NCBI GenBank assembly: GCA_040757055.1
Contig: JBFLXY010000002.1
Location: 124,001 to 188,000, forward strand
Source of the DNA: JAJZRJ01 sp040757055
GTDB taxonomy: Bacteria; Desulfobacterota; Desulfobulbia; Desulfobulbales; Desulfurivibrionaceae
Direction: 5' to 3'
Length of the DNA: 64,000 nt
Below the pieces are notes generated by a model. That model did not search any database, was not told where the DNA came from, and saw only the letters and a program-made list of their open reading frames with translations. Both the position numbers and the translations under genes were made by a program. Each line of letters begins with the position of its first letter. The stretch's first letter is position 1. Below, one piece after another: positions 61,808 to 64,000 of this stretch.

Positions 61808-64000
61808 ATGGCAGAGACGATTACCTTCACCATCAACGGCCAGACGGTGAGCGCCGCCCCGGATGCAACCATCCTGGAGGCCGCCCGCAAGGCCGGCATC
61901 CACATCCCGAACCTGTGCAGCGTCGAGGGCAGGAATTCGGAGGTGCCCTGCGGCCTCTGCGTGGTCGAGGTGGAAGGCAAGGAAGCACCGGTGCGCGCCT
62001 GCGCTACTCCGGTCGCCAGCGGCCTCGCGGTGACCACCGATTCGGCAGCCCTCAAGAAGATGCGGCAGGAGCGGCTCTCCGCCCTGGCCGAGACCCACTT
62101 CGGCGACTGCAAAGCCCCCTGCAACCTGACCTGCCCGGGCCAGATCAACGTCCAGGGCTACATCGCCCATGTGGCCAAGGGCCAGTATGAAGAGGCGGTG
62201 CGCCTCGTCATGGAACGCAATCCGTTCCCCTTCTCGGTGGGCCGGGTCTGCCCGCGTTTCTGCGAAACCCGCTGCCGCCGCATTCTGGTGGACGAACCGG
62301 TCTCCATCAACCACCTGAAACGCTTTGTCGCCGACTGGTGCATGACCAACAAGGTGGACCTCAAGCTCGCCCCGGCTCCTGCCACCGGCAAGAAGGTGGC
62401 GGTGATCGGCGGCGGCCCCTCGGGTCTCACCGGCGCCTACTACCTGGCCCAGAACGGCCACGACGTCACGGTCTTCGAGGCGGCCCCCAAACTGGGCGGC
62501 ATGCTGCGCTACGGCATTCCCAAATACAAGATTCCCGACAATATCCTCGACTACGAGATCAACACCATCCTGCGCATGGGCATCTCGGTGCGCCTCAACC
62601 AGCGCTGGGGCAAGGACTTCACGCTCCAGTCCCTGAAGGACAGCGGTTTTGAGGCGATTCTCATCACCGTCGGCGCCGGTGTCGACGAGACCATGGATAT
62701 CCCCGGTTGCGGTCTGCCTCAGGTCATTCCAGCCACCAGGCTGCTCCGTGAAATCAATGAGGGCCACCCCCGCAATTATGGCAAGCGGGCTGCGGTCATC
62801 GGCGGCAACAACGTGACCATGGAGGCGGCCCGCTCCCTCCTGCGCTGCGGGGTCGATCAGGTCACCGTCATCTACCCGCGGGCCCAGACCGAAATGGCCG
62901 CCAACCAGCGCAATATCCGCCAGGCAGAAGGGGAGGGTGTCCAGTTCCTGCTCATGGCCCAGCCGGTGCAAATCAACGAGGCGAACGGCGCTCTCGACAT
63001 GGAGTTGATCCGCACCAAGCTTGGCGAACCGGACGACAAAGGCATCCGCTACCCCGAGGCGATCCCCGGCTCCAGTATCCGCCTGCGGGTCGATACCGTT
63101 GTGGCGGCGGTGGGCCAGTCCGCCTGTGCCGACAAGTTCGCTGGCGGCGAGTTGGAAGCGACCCTGGAGCTGACGCCCAAGAACAACATCAAGGTCAATC
63201 CGCGCACCTCGCTCACCAACCTCAAGGGCATCTATGCCTCGGGCGACGCGGCCAGCGGCCCGCGCTCGGTGATCCAGGCGGTGGTCAGCGCCCGCCGTGC
63301 GGCGGAAAACATCCACGCCCAGCTCACCGGCGAAGCGCGGGATACCGGCGAGAGCCGCTTCAACTTCACCCGCGGCAAGGGCTTCGACGATGTCGATCTC
63401 CGCAACTTCGAGGGGATCAACGTCAAACTGCGCGAAAAGATGCCGACCCGGCCGCCGCAAATCGCCATCCAGGACTTCGGCGAGGTCAAGCTCGGCTTCT
63501 CGGAGCAGATGGCGATCACCGAGGCGAAGCGCTGCCTTTCCTGCGGCTGCACCGCCTTTGACCGTTGCGATCTGAAGCGGTTGGCCATTGACCACGGCAT
63601 CGACCCCAACAAGACCGGCATGGGCACCAGGCCGGTCTATGCCAAGGATTACAGCCACCCGACCATCGTGGTGGACCTCAACAAGTGCATCTTCTGTCAG
63701 CGCTGCAAGAATTCCTGCGAGTACAATGCCCTGGATCTGGTGGGCGGCAACTTCGACGAAAAGGGGCGGCCGCGTTCGGTTTCGCTCACATTCAATGAAA
63801 AATGCATCTCCTGCGGCAAGTGCGTGGACAACTGCTCCACCGGCGCACTGAACAAGAAGGACCAGATCGTGCCGGTGGTGAACGAGGAGATCCGCGAGGT
63901 CCGCACCACCTGCCCATACTGCGGCGCCGGCTGCCAGATGGTGCTGCGGGTCAAGGGCGATACCATCCTGGAGGTAACCGGAGACCAGGATCTGGCCCCC
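61808..64000 (+). CDS. Ferredoxin / GltD-like / formate dehydrogenase fusion, 3' end cut by window
   Basis: At least 731 codons, open to the edge. In order: a [2Fe-2S] domain (C37, C48, C51, C64 in PNLCSVEG, VPCGLC, RACATP); a Cys-rich linker (HFGDCKAPCNLTC, VCPRFCETRC); a GltD/NfnB-type FAD-NAD(P)H domain with VIGGGPSGL (near 200) and a second Rossmann site VIGGNNVTMEAAR (near 332); two [4Fe-4S] motifs (CIFCQRCKNSC near 628, CISCGKCVDNC near 670); then TTCPYCGAGCQMVL (near 703), the start of the Fe-S domain of a molybdopterin formate dehydrogenase. It probably couples NAD(P)H or ferredoxin to CO2/formate conversion. The substrate is inferred from the CPYCGAGC box and the operon. Confidence 0.82.
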   Translation, partial: MAETITFTINGQTVSAAPDATILEAARKAGIHIPNLCSVEGRNSEVPCGLCVVEVEGKEAPVRACATPVASGLAVTTDSAALKKMRQERLSALAETHFGDCKAPCNLTCPGQINVQGYIAHVAKGQYEEAVRLVMERNPFPFSVGRVCPRFCETRCRRILVDEPVSINHLKRFVADWCMTNKVDLKLAPAPATGKKVAVIGGGPSGLTGAYYLAQNGHDVTVFEAAPKLGGMLRYGIPKYKIPDNILDYEINTILRMGISVRLNQRWGKDFTLQSLKDSGFEAILITVGAGVDETMDIPGCGLPQVIPATRLLREINEGHPRNYGKRAAVIGGNNVTMEAARSLLRCGVDQVTVIYPRAQTEMAANQRNIRQAEGEGVQFLLMAQPVQINEANGALDMELIRTKLGEPDDKGIRYPEAIPGSSIRLRVDTVVAAVGQSACADKFAGGELEATLELTPKNNIKVNPRTSLTNLKGIYASGDAASGPRSVIQAVVSARRAAENIHAQLTGEARDTGESRFNFTRGKGFDDVDLRNFEGINVKLREKMPTRPPQIAIQDFGEVKLGFSEQMAITEAKRCLSCGCTAFDRCDLKRLAIDHGIDPNKTGMGTRPVYAKDYSHPTIVVDLNKCIFCQRCKNSCEYNALDLVGGNFDEKGRPRSVSLTFNEKCISCGKCVDNCSTGALNKKDQIVPVVNEEIREVRTTCPYCGAGCQMVLRVKGDTILEVTGDQDLAP

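Overview
The window looks like chromosomal DNA from a GC-rich anaerobic bacterium of the former Deltaproteobacteria (Desulfobacterota). A Desulfobulbales/Desulfurivibrio-type sulfur-metabolising autotroph is my best guess. The evidence is the combination of a complete-looking CO dehydrogenase/acetyl-CoA synthase cluster, a thiosulfate/polysulfide-reductase-type molybdoenzyme, several multiheme c-type cytochromes, FmdE/MoeA-like molybdenum genes, sigma-54 regulators with PAS domains, and bacterial-type folate C1 enzymes. No rRNA, tRNA, CRISPR array, transposase or phage gene was seen. The lineage is inferred from gene content only.

Layout. 1-15.5 kb is mostly housekeeping: a truncated M3 oligoendopeptidase, a parE-parC topoisomerase pair, a cyclophilin, a Bax-like glucosaminidase with a polysaccharide deacetylase, a periplasmic binding protein overlapping a hybrid histidine kinase, and a minus-strand run of fmdE, a molybdopterin-binding gene, an M20 amidohydrolase and a methyltransferase. 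That run is preceded by a good sigma-54 promoter, two palindromic upstream sites and a hairpin-rich leader. 15.9-27.4 kb holds a sigma-54 regulator, then an uncharacterised periplasmic system: two ABC-ATPase/FtsX-permease pairs, a secreted beta-propeller-like protein with one c-type heme, a TlpA-like lipoprotein, NosL, a small secreted protein and a polytopic CPFC membrane protein. A MerR regulator and a membrane-anchored six-heme NapC-type cytochrome follow. 27.6-35.1 kb has a second-type FtsH, two tandem small membrane proteins, and a sigma-54-controlled module of a seven-heme cytochrome with an EF-hand-like loop, a b-type cytochrome, its probable regulator and a membrane protein. 35.3-41.3 kb has a RegB/RegA-type redox two-component system divergent from a TorD-like chaperone, a molybdopterin catalytic subunit and its Fe-S subunit.

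41.4-47.7 kb has an HD-GYP protein, uvrC, nifU-nifS and thyX. 47.8-64 kb is the Wood-Ljungdahl region: fhs (own terminator), a pilB-type ATPase fused to a cyclic-nucleotide-binding domain, then folD, cooS, a metF-acsD fusion, acsB, acsC and a very large ferredoxin/GltD-like/formate-dehydrogenase fusion that runs off the window. Together these cover formate activation, the folate branch (fhs, folD, MetF domain), CO2/CO interconversion (CooS) and acetyl-CoA synthesis (AcsB, with the corrinoid protein AcsC-AcsD). The methyltransferase AcsE and a MetV-type partner are not in the window.

The most unusual items are the MetF-AcsD fusion with a perfectly placed internal ribosome binding site, the Fd-GltD-FDH fusion, the PilB-cNMP-domain fusion, the NosL-linked beta-propeller system, and two independent sets of sigma-54 promoters with matching palindromic upstream sites.
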